A stretch of DNA of 64,000 nt from Flavobacterium sp. 5 (GTDB lineage: Bacteria > Bacteroidota > Bacteroidia > Flavobacteriales > Flavobacteriaceae). The translations under genes were made by a program, and so were the position numbers. The stretch covers positions 2,976,001-3,040,000 of the forward strand of contig NZ_PHUE01000001.1 of the NCBI RefSeq assembly GCF_002813295.1, read 5' to 3'. The notes under the pieces are model-generated. The model did no database searches. It worked only from the letters and a program-made list of their open reading frames with translations, and was not told where the DNA came from. Below are positions 16,549 through 27,700 of this stretch, piece after piece. The stretch's first letter is position 1. Every line of letters starts with the position of its first letter.

Positions 16549-16558
16549 TTCATTTTTT
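16525..16558 (+). terminator. Terminator overlapping the 3' end of the rhomboid gene
   Basis: AATGAATCAA pairs with TTGATTCATT around a ten-base loop and is followed by T residues. The TGA stop at 16546-16548 lies within the right arm, so the stem is built partly from the final codons. Confidence 0.8.
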
Positions 16559-16575
16559 TATCTAAATTTTATATT

Positions 16576-16600
16576 TAAAATTGAAAGATTTCAATTTTTC
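16576..16600 (-). terminator. Possible terminator of rlmB
   Basis: AAAATTGAAA pairs with TTTCAATTTT across two bases, with A residues on the left that read as T on the minus strand. It lies about 40 bases past the rlmB stop. The AT-rich stem makes it weaker than its neighbours. Confidence 0.45.
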
Positions 16601-16638
16601 CGTGCAATCTAAAATCTAAATTCTAAATTCTGCGATCT

Positions 16639-17373
16639 TTAACTTCTCTGTCTTACTGTTTCATATAAAAAGGCACCACAAGCTACAGAAACATTTAAAG
16701 ATCCAATAGTTCCAAACATTGGAAGTTTTGCTTTCTCATCTACAATTTTAAGTACAGAAGGGTTTACTCCTCTATCCTCCGAACCCATAATAATTGCTAA
16801 TGGTTCATTTAGAGATATATCATAAATATTTTGGTCCGTCTTTTCAGTTGCAGCAACAGTTTTTATGCCGCTTGCCTGCAAAAGGAAAATAGCATCTTTT
16901 ATATGTTCTACTTTACAGATAGGTATATTAAATACTGCACCTGCCGAAGTTTTTACTGTATCGCCATTTACTGGAGCAGAGCCTGCTTTTTGAACAATAA
17001 TACCATTAACACCTGTACATTCTGCTGTTCTAATGATTGCACCAAAATTACGCGCATCCGAAATTTGATCCAAAATTAAAAACAATGGTTTTTTACCATT
17101 TTCAATAACTGTATCTATCAAGGTTTCTAAATCAAAAAATGAAATAGGAGATATGCTTGCTACAGCACCTTGATGATTATTAGGAGTCAATCGGTTTAGT
17201 TTTTCTACAGGAACGTAAGAGAAATTGATATTGCCACGTTTCATCACTTTCATTAAATCTTTCATTAGTTCGCCACTAGCTTCCTTCTGAATGTATACTT
17301 TATCAACTGTTGCGCCCGCTTGTATGGCTTCAATTATTGCTCTGATTCCAAATATTTGATGTTCTTTTTCCAT
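16639..17373 (-). CDS. rlmB: 23S rRNA (guanosine-2'-O-)-methyltransferase RlmB
   Basis: RlmB methylates the ribose of G2251 (E. coli numbering) in 23S rRNA. The SPOUT/SpoU motifs are clear: DARNFGAIIRTAECTGV, IIMGSEDRGVNPSVL, and a C-terminal knot motif near MFGTIGSLNVSVACGAFLYETVR. The N-terminal substrate-binding domain opens EKEHQIFGIRAIIEAIQAG. The open frame extends to 17433, but the extra 20 codons would cross the upstream terminator hairpin and are hydrophobic and non-conserved. The ATG at 17373 (244 residues) is therefore chosen. Confidence 0.92.
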   Translation of the reverse strand: MEKEHQIFGIRAIIEAIQAGATVDKVYIQKEASGELMKDLMKVMKRGNINFSYVPVEKLNRLTPNNHQGAVASISPISFFDLETLIDTVIENGKKPLFLILDQISDARNFGAIIRTAECTGVNGIIVQKAGSAPVNGDTVKTSAGAVFNIPICKVEHIKDAIFLLQASGIKTVAATEKTDQNIYDISLNEPLAIIMGSEDRGVNPSVLKIVDEKAKLPMFGTIGSLNVSVACGAFLYETVRQRS

Positions 17374-17388
17374 GGCGCAAAGATATAA

Positions 17389-17421
17389 AAAAAACCATCC
17401 CCAAAATGAGGATGGTTTTAG
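17389..17421 (-). terminator. Terminator of the first SusCD operon
   Basis: AAAACCATCC (17391-17400) pairs with GGATGGTTTT (17410-17419) around a nine-base loop. Upstream A residues on the plus strand read as a U tract on the minus-strand transcript. It lies 18 bases after the SusD stop. Confidence 0.85.
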
Positions 17422-17438
17422 AAAAAAAAACATGATTT

Positions 17439-18992
17439 TTAATTAAACGTTGGAATGTTAGTGTCGTCAGTTCTAGTTGGATTACTTTCTATATTATAGT
17501 GGGCGACCATTCCTGTAGGATCATTTGAAGCACCACCAAAGGTATATAATGGTAATTGAAGAACTTGTAATATTTTTGATGGAATAGGGAAATGTCTAAA
17601 AGTTCCTATTTGAAGTTGATTAGTTCTTCTTCTATCAAAGAATCCTCCACCAACAACTCCATTGAATAACTCAACATATCGTTCATAAAATATAGCATCT
17701 AATACTTGATCTTTTGTTGCAGAGTTTGCTATAGCGGGTAATTCACCTCTTGTCGTTCTAGTTCCATTGTTTATTATTGTAATTGCGGAAGCTAAATTGT
17801 TTAATCTTGCGTTTGCTTCGGCTAGTAGCATATCATTATCTGCTTTAGCAAAAGTAATCATCCTTTTTGTGTCAGATCCATCTGAAAAGTTTGGATCACT
17901 TATGTATCTCGTACTGATATAGTGAGAAAAATGATATTTACCTCTAGCAGGATTAAACTCGACAGAACTTTCAAAATTAAAATCGGTAGTTATTCTTTTG
18001 TCCGCTGTTGTTATAGATGGATTTGCTATTGGAGTTGTGGTAGGATAAAATTTAGGTTGCGTAGGATCCATTAAATTAATGATTCTCATGTCTAGTCTTC
18101 CTCCTGACTCCTGGAATCCATTTGGAGAATTAGATAAAAGTACAACGTTGCTCCACCAACTTGTGCCATTATCACCTAATGGACCAAAATCTTCTTGTAT
18201 TCCATTTTCGGCAAATGTTTTTACTTTTGCCCAATCTATTGCATCAGTTTCACTTTGTGTTCTTGCAGCTTGAACAATAAATCTTGCAGAATATGAATTA
18301 GCAAGTTTTAATAATTTATCATTATCTAAAGTGTACCCATTAATAATATTTGAAGGTAATTCAAATGTATTATTTGTAGATAGTAGGATTGACTTGTTAA
18401 GGTCATCAATTGCTGCTGTGATAAGGTCATTATAACTTGATACTATCGGTGTAGCAAGCGGATCGGTGTTTTCATCTATTATTATAGCTTTGTCAAACAT
18501 TAATCCAAGATATCCTAAAGAAATACCTCTTAAGAAGTAGGCAGATGCTAAAATAGAATTCGTTTCGTCAACATCATCTTTGTAATATTTAACGCCGTTT
18601 TTAATAGCTTTTATGACATCTGAAGCACTTGATGCTGCAGAATAATAACTTGACCATGGTTGAAGTATTACACTTGCATCAGACCAAGAATTAGTGTTTG
18701 GTATTGAATTCCGAGGTTCGTTAGATAATGTTCTCATACCATAATTTCCCCAAGAACAGGTAGCTATATCCCCAGCTACAGATAAAGCTGGATAGACATC
18801 ACTATTGCTTCCATACCACCAAGAGTTAAATCCTCCTGCTATAACAGAAACTAAGTCATTTCCATTTGCTAGCACTTGTTCGGCATTTGGGTCGTTATTG
18901 TTTTTTACATTGTCAATATCATTCGTGCAGGAGTTTATGCTAAGTGATATACAAATTAGCATAATTATTTTTAGTTTAAATATCGTTCTCAT
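17439..18992 (-). CDS. RagB/SusD family outer-membrane lipoprotein (first pair)
   Basis: SusD-like lipoproteins form the lid on a SusC transporter and bind its substrate at the cell surface. The signal peptide ends in LSINSC with the lipidated cysteine at residue 22, followed by acidic residues (TNDIDN). The 517-residue body is rich in aromatic residues and has the usual helical TPR-like pattern, for example AYFLRGISLGYLGLMF near residue 150. The C-terminal block RGELPAIANSATKDQVLDAIFYERYVELFNG is also family-like. It lies five bases after its susC partner. Substrate is not deducible. Confidence 0.92.
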   Translation of the reverse strand: MRTIFKLKIIMLICISLSINSCTNDIDNVKNNNDPNAEQVLANGNDLVSVIAGGFNSWWYGSNSDVYPALSVAGDIATCSWGNYGMRTLSNEPRNSIPNTNSWSDASVILQPWSSYYSAASSASDVIKAIKNGVKYYKDDVDETNSILASAYFLRGISLGYLGLMFDKAIIIDENTDPLATPIVSSYNDLITAAIDDLNKSILLSTNNTFELPSNIINGYTLDNDKLLKLANSYSARFIVQAARTQSETDAIDWAKVKTFAENGIQEDFGPLGDNGTSWWSNVVLLSNSPNGFQESGGRLDMRIINLMDPTQPKFYPTTTPIANPSITTADKRITTDFNFESSVEFNPARGKYHFSHYISTRYISDPNFSDGSDTKRMITFAKADNDMLLAEANARLNNLASAITIINNGTRTTRGELPAIANSATKDQVLDAIFYERYVELFNGVVGGGFFDRRRTNQLQIGTFRHFPIPSKILQVLQLPLYTFGGASNDPTGMVAHYNIESNPTRTDDTNIPTFN

Positions 18993-18997
18993 AATTA

Positions 18998-21900
18998 TTA
19001 AAATTTAAATTGAACAGAAAGTGAAAATGATTTTAAAGTAGGGTATGAAAAATTATCTACTTTAAAAACATTCGGATCACCTCCAGGATTGTTTGAATTA
19101 CTACCAGTACCATCCGTACTTCTTGAGGTTAATTCCGTTCTTGTGTTTTCCGATGGAGATGAGATTTCTGGATCTTGACCAGTGTAATCAGTGAAGGTTA
19201 ATAGGTTTCTTCCAACTATGCCGAACTTTACTTCATCAATAAAACCTACGTTCTTACCAATTTTTTCTTTTGTTAAGGTGTAGTATAGTGAACATTCTTT
19301 TAATCTTACAAATGATCCATCTTCTACGAATGCTGAACTTGCTTGGTTTGTATTGTATAGACCAGCTGCAGAGGCATAAAAATCATCTGTTAATCCTTCG
19401 TTTTGGATGTCAGCGCTTCTGGAGTCTCTGTATAGCCATTGTTTTACTTTGTTGTATATGTCACCTCCTTTTTTCCAATAAATTAAACCATATAAAGTAA
19501 AATCTTTATATCTTAAATTAGTAGTAAAACTCATGTTAAAATCAGGAGTGATATCTCCAATTTTGACATTAGTATTCCCTTTGTCATCTTTGTATTTTAC
19601 AGGGAGTCCTGTGGTATTACTAACAACGTATCCTTTTGAGTTTATATTGTAATCTGATTGATTTAAGCCACTTGGTAAGTCATTTAATGTTGTTATAAAT
19701 TTGTCACCATACATGGCTCCAAAATTTTCACCTTGAGCTACTAAGAAAAACGATGATTCTTGTGTTCCAGGTCCAGTATAATAACTAGGTACATCAAGTC
19801 TTTTAACTTTTTGAGATGATTTGTCCCATAAAACATTCAAATCCCAATTCCAATCTTTGTTGTTAATTATATTCACACCTAAACTTGCTTCATATGAAGA
19901 CGCTTCCATTTCGCCGGCATTTCTCCATTGACCTGAATAACCTGTTAGACCATTGAGTGGTACTAATAAAATTTGATCATCGGTATTTGTTTTTACATAG
20001 TTAAATTCAGCATTGAATCTTTTAAGAAAAGAAATGTTAAAACCTAATTCTATTTCTTTTGCTACAGCTGGTCTTAATTCTTCATTACCTAAAGTAGATT
20101 TAGAAGCAGTTCCATTTTGTAAAGTAAAAGTTTCATCTCTCATTCCATACAAAGGTCTGATTCCAGCAGTTCCTATAGAAGCTCTTAATTTAAATTCTTC
20201 AATACCATTTATGTTAGAATCGCTTGTGATTATTCTATAAGCGCCACTAGCTCTGTAATAGTTATTCCATCTTGTGTTTTCTCCAAATAGTGATGAACCC
20301 TCAATTCTATATGCAACACTAAATAATGCTCTTTTTAAATAATCAGCATCTAATACTCCGTAATAACTATCTGTAATTATTTCTTCACTTCTTGATGTTG
20401 TTTGTTTTGTAGGTCCAAGTAAATTATCGAGAGTTTTAATATCTGACACTGCTAGCCCAGAACCTTCAGTTCTACTAAAATCATTTTTATAACGTTCGTC
20501 TAAAAAACCTACTTTTAAATTACCATTAAAGTCTCCAAAAGATTTTGAGAATAGACCTTCTGCTCTTAGATTTTCAGCTTTACCTGAAAAGGTTGCTTTT
20601 GCTAAATAACCATTATTTAAATTGGTACGAGGTTTACTCCCTAAATAACCTTTATTGAAAAAATCAACAAAATTACTTTGTTCGAAATCTATTGAATATT
20701 CTGCTGTAGCCTTAAACCATTTAGTTACATCGTATGCGGCATTATAACTTCCTATGAATCTATTTCTTTCTTCAGTTCTATCATTATTTGCTATGATATA
20801 CAAAGGATTTTCTTCTGTGGTAGTAAATTCAGAGGGTTGATATAAAAATGGAGTCCCATTAGCATTAGGAGCGTCCAAATTCGATATAGGTTCTAATATT
20901 ATTGCATCAAATAGAACTCCGTTATTTCCCATTATAAAAGGGTCTTTTTTTGAATTGCTATAAACCATAGATGCACCAATTTTAAATTTATCTGAAATCT
21001 TATGATCTAGATTTAATCGGAAGTTATTACGAGAATAGGTATTAGTTAGATCTATAACACTTTTTGAATCTTGTCTATCGTAGGATAATAAAAAATTAGT
21101 TGGGTCATTACCTCCTTCAACAGCTAGGTGATGAGAAGTGAATGAACCTGATCTATAAACTCTGTCTTGAAGATCATACATTTTATATTTTGAAGGGTAA
21201 GGATTGTTTCCAAGGTTATCTGTTTCTACAATCCTATTACCTGTTGCATCATATGCAAAGTCTGTACCATCAGGTGTTAGCTCATATTTGTGTTGAGTTG
21301 CTAAATCTAATTTATTAGTTATGTTACTGAATCCACTTTCTGTACGATAAGTGATTCTTGATTTTCCATTTAATCCTTTACCTCTTTTTGAAAAAATTTG
21401 TATAACACCACTTGCAGCTCTTGATCCATATAAAGATGCTCCTGCAGCTCCTTTTACTACTTCAATTCTCTCTATGTCTTGTGTGTTTATATCTGCCAAT
21501 CCTCCTTCTAAAATTACTCCATCTAAAATAACCATTGGTTTTTGTCCAGTACTTAATGAATTTGCTGAGCGTAATTGAACAGCTATTTCGCTTCCTGGTT
21601 CTCCTGAGGCTGAGTTAATTTTTAAACCTGACACTTTTCCTTGTAGTGCAGTAATTGCATCTAAAGCGGGTACTTTTTCAAGAGCAGATGCGTTAACTTG
21701 ACCAACAGAATAAGTCATCTCTTTAATGCTTCTGCCTTTTGCGTTACCAGTAACTACTACACTTTCTAATTGCGTTGCATCACTTGCTAGTTTTACATTA
21801 ATTGTTGTTGAGTTCGCAGATTTTTCTGATGTTTTCATCCCAATATAACTAAATATTAGTACATCACTTGGTTGAGCTTTGATAGAAAATTTCCCATCAA

Positions 21901-22069
21901 AATCTGATTGCGTTCCATTTTTTGTTCCTTTTATTAATACGCTTACACCTGGTAAAGGCATACCTGCATTATCAGAAACAACCCCTGAAACAGACCTTTC
22001 TTGCGCAAAAGTTAGTTGCGCCACTAGTACTACAAGGAGAACTAGGAATCCATTGAATTTTAGTTTCAT
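18998..22069 (-). CDS. SusC/RagA family TonB-linked outer-membrane transporter (first pair)
   Basis: The 1023-residue protein has a signal peptide (residues 1-22, ending FAQ), a CarboxypepD_reg-like domain (about 25-105), a plug domain (about 115-235, with DGVILEGGLADINTQDIERIEVVKG and SRAASGVIQI), and a long beta-barrel ending in phenylalanine (SVQFKF). It imports ligands captured by the SusD partner encoded five bases downstream, using TonB energy. The first 60 residues and the 5' leader are nearly identical to those of the second SusC (27892). No sigma or anti-sigma genes accompany the pair. Confidence 0.93.
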   Translation of the reverse strand: MKLKFNGFLVLLVVLVAQLTFAQERSVSGVVSDNAGMPLPGVSVLIKGTKNGTQSDFDGKFSIKAQPSDVLIFSYIGMKTSEKSANSTTINVKLASDATQLESVVVTGNAKGRSIKEMTYSVGQVNASALEKVPALDAITALQGKVSGLKINSASGEPGSEIAVQLRSANSLSTGQKPMVILDGVILEGGLADINTQDIERIEVVKGAAGASLYGSRAASGVIQIFSKRGKGLNGKSRITYRTESGFSNITNKLDLATQHKYELTPDGTDFAYDATGNRIVETDNLGNNPYPSKYKMYDLQDRVYRSGSFTSHHLAVEGGNDPTNFLLSYDRQDSKSVIDLTNTYSRNNFRLNLDHKISDKFKIGASMVYSNSKKDPFIMGNNGVLFDAIILEPISNLDAPNANGTPFLYQPSEFTTTEENPLYIIANNDRTEERNRFIGSYNAAYDVTKWFKATAEYSIDFEQSNFVDFFNKGYLGSKPRTNLNNGYLAKATFSGKAENLRAEGLFSKSFGDFNGNLKVGFLDERYKNDFSRTEGSGLAVSDIKTLDNLLGPTKQTTSRSEEIITDSYYGVLDADYLKRALFSVAYRIEGSSLFGENTRWNNYYRASGAYRIITSDSNINGIEEFKLRASIGTAGIRPLYGMRDETFTLQNGTASKSTLGNEELRPAVAKEIELGFNISFLKRFNAEFNYVKTNTDDQILLVPLNGLTGYSGQWRNAGEMEASSYEASLGVNIINNKDWNWDLNVLWDKSSQKVKRLDVPSYYTGPGTQESSFFLVAQGENFGAMYGDKFITTLNDLPSGLNQSDYNINSKGYVVSNTTGLPVKYKDDKGNTNVKIGDITPDFNMSFTTNLRYKDFTLYGLIYWKKGGDIYNKVKQWLYRDSRSADIQNEGLTDDFYASAAGLYNTNQASSAFVEDGSFVRLKECSLYYTLTKEKIGKNVGFIDEVKFGIVGRNLLTFTDYTGQDPEISSPSENTRTELTSRSTDGTGSNSNNPGGDPNVFKVDNFSYPTLKSFSLSVQFKF

Positions 22070-23164
22070 TTTTAAATATTTTGAATTAGTTATGTAAAAA
22101 TCATAATTATATGTTAATTAACCTAATAATGGTTCTGTTTTTTTAGAGTTAAAGCCAAAAATTAACATTATAACTTATCATTGTGTTTATGTTATATAAT
22201 TTTATTTTTTCTTTTTTTTATTAGCATTACTGATTGAAAACATTAATAAAAATTTAAGATTTATTTTCTTGATTTGCATTTAATTCCTTGAAATTCATTA
22301 GTGTTGATTTATATTAATTAAAGATTTAGTTCTTATTATAAGGCTAGTTTTATGAAGGGTTATAGAATAGATTTTAGTAAATTAATTGTGAATTTGAGGT
22401 GTTATTATGTTTTTTTTTTAAATATTTTTTAACTTTTTATTAGTAAGTAAATGCTTTATTTTTTTTTAAATTTATTTACTAACGATTTTTCTTAAGAATT
22501 TCTGTCAATAATATTCAAGTCTATTTGTGATGTTTAAATTGGATAAGTTTTGATCTCGGAATGAATTTGTAGTTGTTATTCTATTTCTTAAAACAAAAAG
22601 TTGAATTTTAGTGTGATTTTATTTGAAATAAAACAGTGTACTTTTACAGCTAGTTTTGAATGAGAATATGTTTTTAATAGTATTTTAAAGAAGAAATTAA
22701 CTAAATTAGGTTCAATATTAAATGTTGTAGGAAAGTGTTACAGAAACACAATTAGTACTTTGGAATAGATAATAGGATTTAAATATGATTATTTTGTTCT
22801 AGAAGCTAGATGTAAAACAAGAGAAATAGATTCATGTTTGATGAAAATATTAAAGACGAATGTCATGATTATTGTTAAATAATATTTCAGAAAATATATT
22901 GAAAATATAAGAAAACAGTATTTTTTTATTATGCTACAAAAAAAATACTTTTAAATTTTATAGCGCTTAATGAATGATTATTGGGAGTAATTTAGTCAAG
23001 TTTATACAAGTGATGTAGTAATTATTTGTATGAAAAAGTTTTGTCGAAGGTGTTCAAATTTGGCTTTATTGAAATGTGGAATTGACATATTTTCATAAGT
23101 GTTTGATTGTAATTTTAGGTTGTGATCACATATTGAAATAAGTATGAGGAAAAACATTCATATA
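22070..23164. other. 1.1-kb AT-rich stretch without a recognisable gene
   Basis: The stretch between the susC start and the terminator of the second SusCD pair contains many poly-T and poly-A tracts and only very short open frames on both strands. The 60 bases next to 22069 form a leader shared with the second susC gene. TTATAAC-type words occur near 22170-22195, as they do upstream of the other susC. I see no RNA gene, repeat or remnant that I can name. Confidence 0.55.
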
Positions 23165-23198
23165 AAAAAACCATCCCGAAAAATGGGATGGTTTTTAA
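23165..23198 (-). terminator. Terminator of the second SusCD operon
   Basis: AAAACCATCCC pairs with GGGATGGTTTT around a seven-base loop, flanked by A and T tracts. The stem is nearly the same as that at 17389-17421, which ends the other SusCD operon. It lies about 50 bases past the SusD stop. Confidence 0.85.
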
Positions 23199-23250
23199 TT
23201 TTATTTAAATTTATGTTCTTTCTTGAATTAGATATTTGTGGAAAAAAATA

Positions 23251-24714
23251 TTAGCGAGTTCCTCCAGCCCACCAAACTTTTTCTGAATATACATAAGTTC
23301 CATTACCAAATGCTGCTTTGACATTATCGTTTGTAGACACATCAGAATCTCCATATGGTAATCTAAGTGGGAACTGAGTTGTGTTTTTAGGATTTGCCAA
23401 TTGAATTGGATGTGCCGCTGCAGATCCATACATAGCTAGTAAACGTCTGTAGTCATTGTATGCCTCAACTGATTCGTTTTCGTAGAAAGATAGATATTTT
23501 TGTACTGCAATCTCTTTTAATAAATCGGCATTAGTTACAATGTTTAATCCAGCAACATAGCTTGCAGCATCTGTTTCTGAAAAATTAACAGCCTCATCTT
23601 TATTGAAAGCGGCATTTACAGCATCTGTTAAAGAGCTTGTACTTGTTACAGCAGGTGAATTTCTTGCTTCAGCTTCAGCCTTGATAAACAACAATTCGTG
23701 GTAGCTTAACATAAAAATTGGATTAGTTTCGTCTATTAAAGCTGAATACGAATATTTTTGACTTTGAATACTAACACCATTCTCAAAAAATTCGTAGGTA
23801 AGAGGGGCTCCAGTTGTTTTTTTAATTTTTTCAAAATAACCTTCAGCACGAGGGTCATTTGCTCTAACGTTTAGTTTGTCAAATAAACTTTTACTTGCAA
23901 ATAAATAGCCTCTGTCATTATCAAATTGAAAATAAGGATTTGGAATATTTGCATTTTTCATCTTTAGTTCCTCACTGTTATCTGTAAAGGATTTACTAAC
24001 ATAGGTTAATACTTTAGCATAGTCAGGATTTTTAAAAGAAAGGCGCAGAGTATAACGAGCTAACAAACCATTAGCAGCTTTTATCCATTGGGATGTGTCT
24101 CCTCCATAGATTAAATCTTGTGTTCCTAAATTTGGATAAACCGAAGATGTTGTTTTCTCTAAGTTAACTATAGCATCTTCCAAAGTTGAAAAAACAATCT
24201 TGTATAGATCTTCTTGACGGTCAATTTTAGGTTGAAAAATAACACCAGGTTGGAAGGATTCAGATAAAGGGACATCTCCATACATATCTGTTAGTAAAGC
24301 TAAGTTGTATGCGTATAGGATTTGTGCTATTCCTAATGTGCTGTAGTTCCCTATTTCGTTACCCGTAGAACATTTGTTCATGATTCGCTTTAGATTCAAT
24401 AATGTTTGATATTGACTGTTCCAAGCGTTGTTAAAAGTTGTTTGATTTTGAGGCTCGCCATTTCTTATCTCAGCATTGTACATCTGACCAAAACCACCTG
24501 CGTTTAATTCCATATAAACACCAGTATAGAAAGCTAGATCCGAACCAGTATTACTAAATGCAGTACTTGTCATAGCATCAGTAATGGCAAAACGGCTTGG
24601 AGCATCAATTGGATTGTTTACATTGGTATTGATATCGTCCATTACATCCTCTGAACAAGAATTTAATGAAATTGACGCAATCACCAAAAGTAATAAGACT
24701 TTATATTTTTTCAT
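23251..24714 (-). CDS. SusD/RagB family outer-membrane lipoprotein (second pair, SusD-like_2 type)
   Basis: The lipoprotein signal ends LNSC with cysteine 20, followed by SEDVMDD, an acidic stretch like the surface-export signal of Bacteroidota lipoproteins. The 487-residue body contains the SusD-like_2 pattern FNNAWNSQYQTLLNLKRIM near residue 100 and YNLALLTDMYGDVPLSESF near 140. The helical segment SYHELLFIKAEAEARN lies at about 340-355. It lies 16 bases after its susC partner and ends at a strong terminator. It belongs to a different SusD branch from the first pair, so the two pairs probably take up different ligands. Confidence 0.92.
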   Translation of the reverse strand: MKKYKVLLLLVIASISLNSCSEDVMDDINTNVNNPIDAPSRFAITDAMTSTAFSNTGSDLAFYTGVYMELNAGGFGQMYNAEIRNGEPQNQTTFNNAWNSQYQTLLNLKRIMNKCSTGNEIGNYSTLGIAQILYAYNLALLTDMYGDVPLSESFQPGVIFQPKIDRQEDLYKIVFSTLEDAIVNLEKTTSSVYPNLGTQDLIYGGDTSQWIKAANGLLARYTLRLSFKNPDYAKVLTYVSKSFTDNSEELKMKNANIPNPYFQFDNDRGYLFASKSLFDKLNVRANDPRAEGYFEKIKKTTGAPLTYEFFENGVSIQSQKYSYSALIDETNPIFMLSYHELLFIKAEAEARNSPAVTSTSSLTDAVNAAFNKDEAVNFSETDAASYVAGLNIVTNADLLKEIAVQKYLSFYENESVEAYNDYRRLLAMYGSAAAHPIQLANPKNTTQFPLRLPYGDSDVSTNDNVKAAFGNGTYVYSEKVWWAGGTR

Positions 24715-24730
24715 GATTTTTTGAATTATA

Positions 24731-27700
24731 TTAATTAATTGTTAGATTCATTCCAACTCCAACACTTGTTGTTTGTGGAATAGATAGTCGCTCAAAACCT
24801 CCTGCCATATTATTATTTCCTTGTGATGATTCTGGATCTAAATTTGGTAGTTTAGATGATAACAAAATGTTTCGTGCAAAAGCAGAAAAACGTATGTCGA
24901 ATCCTTTTGAAAATTGTGGCATAGTGTATCCTATTGAAATTTCTCTAAGTTTTACAAAAGATGCATCATATATGGCTGATTCAGCAATGTTTGAATATCT
25001 TGTATAAGTATCTTGTTTGGTAGCTCCTTTTGTATTTACTTCTCCAGTTTTTGTTACTCCCTCTTGAACTAATAGTTCATCACGGTTTCCTGTTTTAGCA
25101 CTCAGTCCGTAAGTGTCTAACAATGAATTTGTTCCGCTATACATCTTTCCTCCGTTTTTCCATTCGAAGGTAGCAGCAAGAGTTATTTGTTTGTATCTAA
25201 AAGAAGTTGATCCTCCTAAGTTGAATTTTGGAGCTACTTGTCCAAGTGCTTTAGTTTCTCCAGCTAGAGCCAATCCCTTAGAATCAACTATAATATTTCC
25301 TTTATCATCTCTTGCAAAAGATGTTCCGTATATAACTGGGAAACGTTCTCCTACACTAGCTCTAATTTGTGGTGTTGAAAACCCACCTAAGAAAATATTA
25401 TCTACTCCCGGTTTAAGTTCGTCTACATAATTGTCTGTTTTTGTAAAATTTGCAGATAAGGTCCAGTCAAAATTAGTTGTTTTTACTGGAATAACGGTTA
25501 CTAATAATTCATGACTGTTAGTATGAATTTTTCCTCCATTCGTACGGTAACTTGCTGCACCTGTAGAACCAGCTAATGGCACATCAAAGATTTGATCAAT
25601 TACGTTTTGTCTAGCGTATGTATAATCTATACTAATACGATTTTCAAATAATCGCAATTCTCCACCTAGTTCATATGATTTTGTATTTTGAGGTTTTAAG
25701 TTCGAATCATACACTAGATTGTTTGGGATGTATGAATTTATTCCACCAAGAGGGTAATTTACGGGACTGTTTGCCCAGAAACCACCACCATAGGATGGTA
25801 CCGTGTAATAATTATCAAAATAAGTACCAGCTTGACCTACTTCAGCCCAAGACCCTCTTAATTTGGCAAAAGATATTGTTGAGTTTCCTTTTAACGCCTC
25901 CAATTCTGTCAATACAAGACCTAATGAAACTGAAGGGTAAACAAATGAACGATTATCTCTAGGCATTGATGATACAATATCTTTTCTTACTGTAGTTCCA
26001 AGGAAGATAAAGTTTTTGTATGAAAGATTTAGATTTCCAAATAAACCAAAAGTACGGTTTTTAGTAATGTTATCAGTTGCAACTGTTTGTTTTGCGTTAC
26101 CTAAATTAGCCCAACCTCCAAAGTTAAGGTCGTTTCCTATCATGTCGTATGATTTTTCATACCTATCATTAATCTCATTACCAGCTAAAGCTGTTAAATT
26201 TAAATCATCTGAAATTTTGTATTCATAATTTACTGTAAATAATGAATTTATTGTTCTAGATGTAATTCCATAAAGATCTAAATGACCTTGTGTAGTTTGT
26301 TTATTTCCGTATTCTTGTATATCTCTATAATTGGTGGTATATGAATCTGCACCAAGTTGATAACGGAATGATATTTTATGTTGATCGTTTGTTGATATTT
26401 TTGGTGCAAATTCTACGTAGCTATTTCCATAAAAACGATCCGTTTGTTCGTCAAATATATTATGTGCAGCAGCCCAATATGGATTATTGAAACCAGTTGG
26501 TCTGTAATAAATTTGCTTATATGGGTCTAACGGATTTTCATATCCGTTTCCTTTTAAATCGTAGCTTATAGGACTTGCAAATGCTCCAGCAACAGATGAA
26601 TCATTAGCGCCAGTAGCTTTTTCAATTTTAGTTTGAACGTAATTACCAACAAAACCCGTTTTCCATTCATCTGATAGTTTTGTACTGAATGCGGCTTTTG
26701 CATTATAACGATCAAAACCAGTAGCAGGAATAAAGCCATCTTGGTTTGATGATCCTAAGCTAAATGCGTAATTGCTTTTTTCAGTTGCTTGTGTTATGCT
26801 AAAAGAATTGTTTACTGTAATTCCTGTTTTGAAAAAATCACCAAAATTGTCATATACTTTAGGACTTACCCATGGGTCTAAGCCAGCAGTAGCTCTTTGT
26901 GGTACATAATATTTCCCAGCGTTTGTTGTTATATCTCCACCATTCAATACGTTGGAAATGTTACCTCCGTATTTTGGATCGTTTGGTAAACTAGAAATTT
27001 TAGGCCCCCAGCTCAATGAGCTTGTTGGGTCATATGTATTAGTTGACCCTTGAGCATATTCAGTCTGATAATCAGGTTTTCTAGATACGTTGTCTGCAGT
27101 AATCGAAGTAGAAAAACTTATTGTAGGTTTTCCATTTTTAGAAGCTCCTTTGCCACTTTTTGTGGTAATTACTATAACTCCGTTTGAAGCTCTAAGTCCA
27201 TAAATTGCTGATGCAGCTTGGCCTTTTAGAACGTTTATAGATTCAATATCGTTTGGATCAATGTCTATTGCTCTGTTTGAACTATCCGATCCTGTTACGC
27301 TGTCCCCAGTGCTGTAATCTGCTTGAGATGCTACTGGCATGCCATCAATTACATATAATGGTGTGTTGTTTCCTGTAAAAGAACGAGCTCCACGAATTAC
27401 AATTTGAGAAGAGGCTCCTGGAGCACCGCTTGAAGGTGTAATTTGAACACCTGCTAACTTTCCTTGAAGGGCTCCAGCTAGGCTATTGTTATTACCTTTG
27501 GTAAGTTCTTCAGCTTTAACTTCTTGTGTAGCATATCCTAATGCTTTTTTCTCTCTCTTAATACCCATGGCAGTTACAACAACAATTTCAAGTTGTGTAG
27601 CGTCACTTGTTAATTTTGTGTTTACTGTTGTTGAACTAGCACTTTTTTCTGAAGGCTTCATGCCTACATAGGTAAATACCAAGATGTCACTTGGTGCTGC

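Noticed and set aside
17374..17433. N-terminal extension of RlmB with an upstream start
   Set aside because: The extra codons overlap the terminator of the preceding operon and are not like the family N-terminus, which begins at the ATG at 17373.
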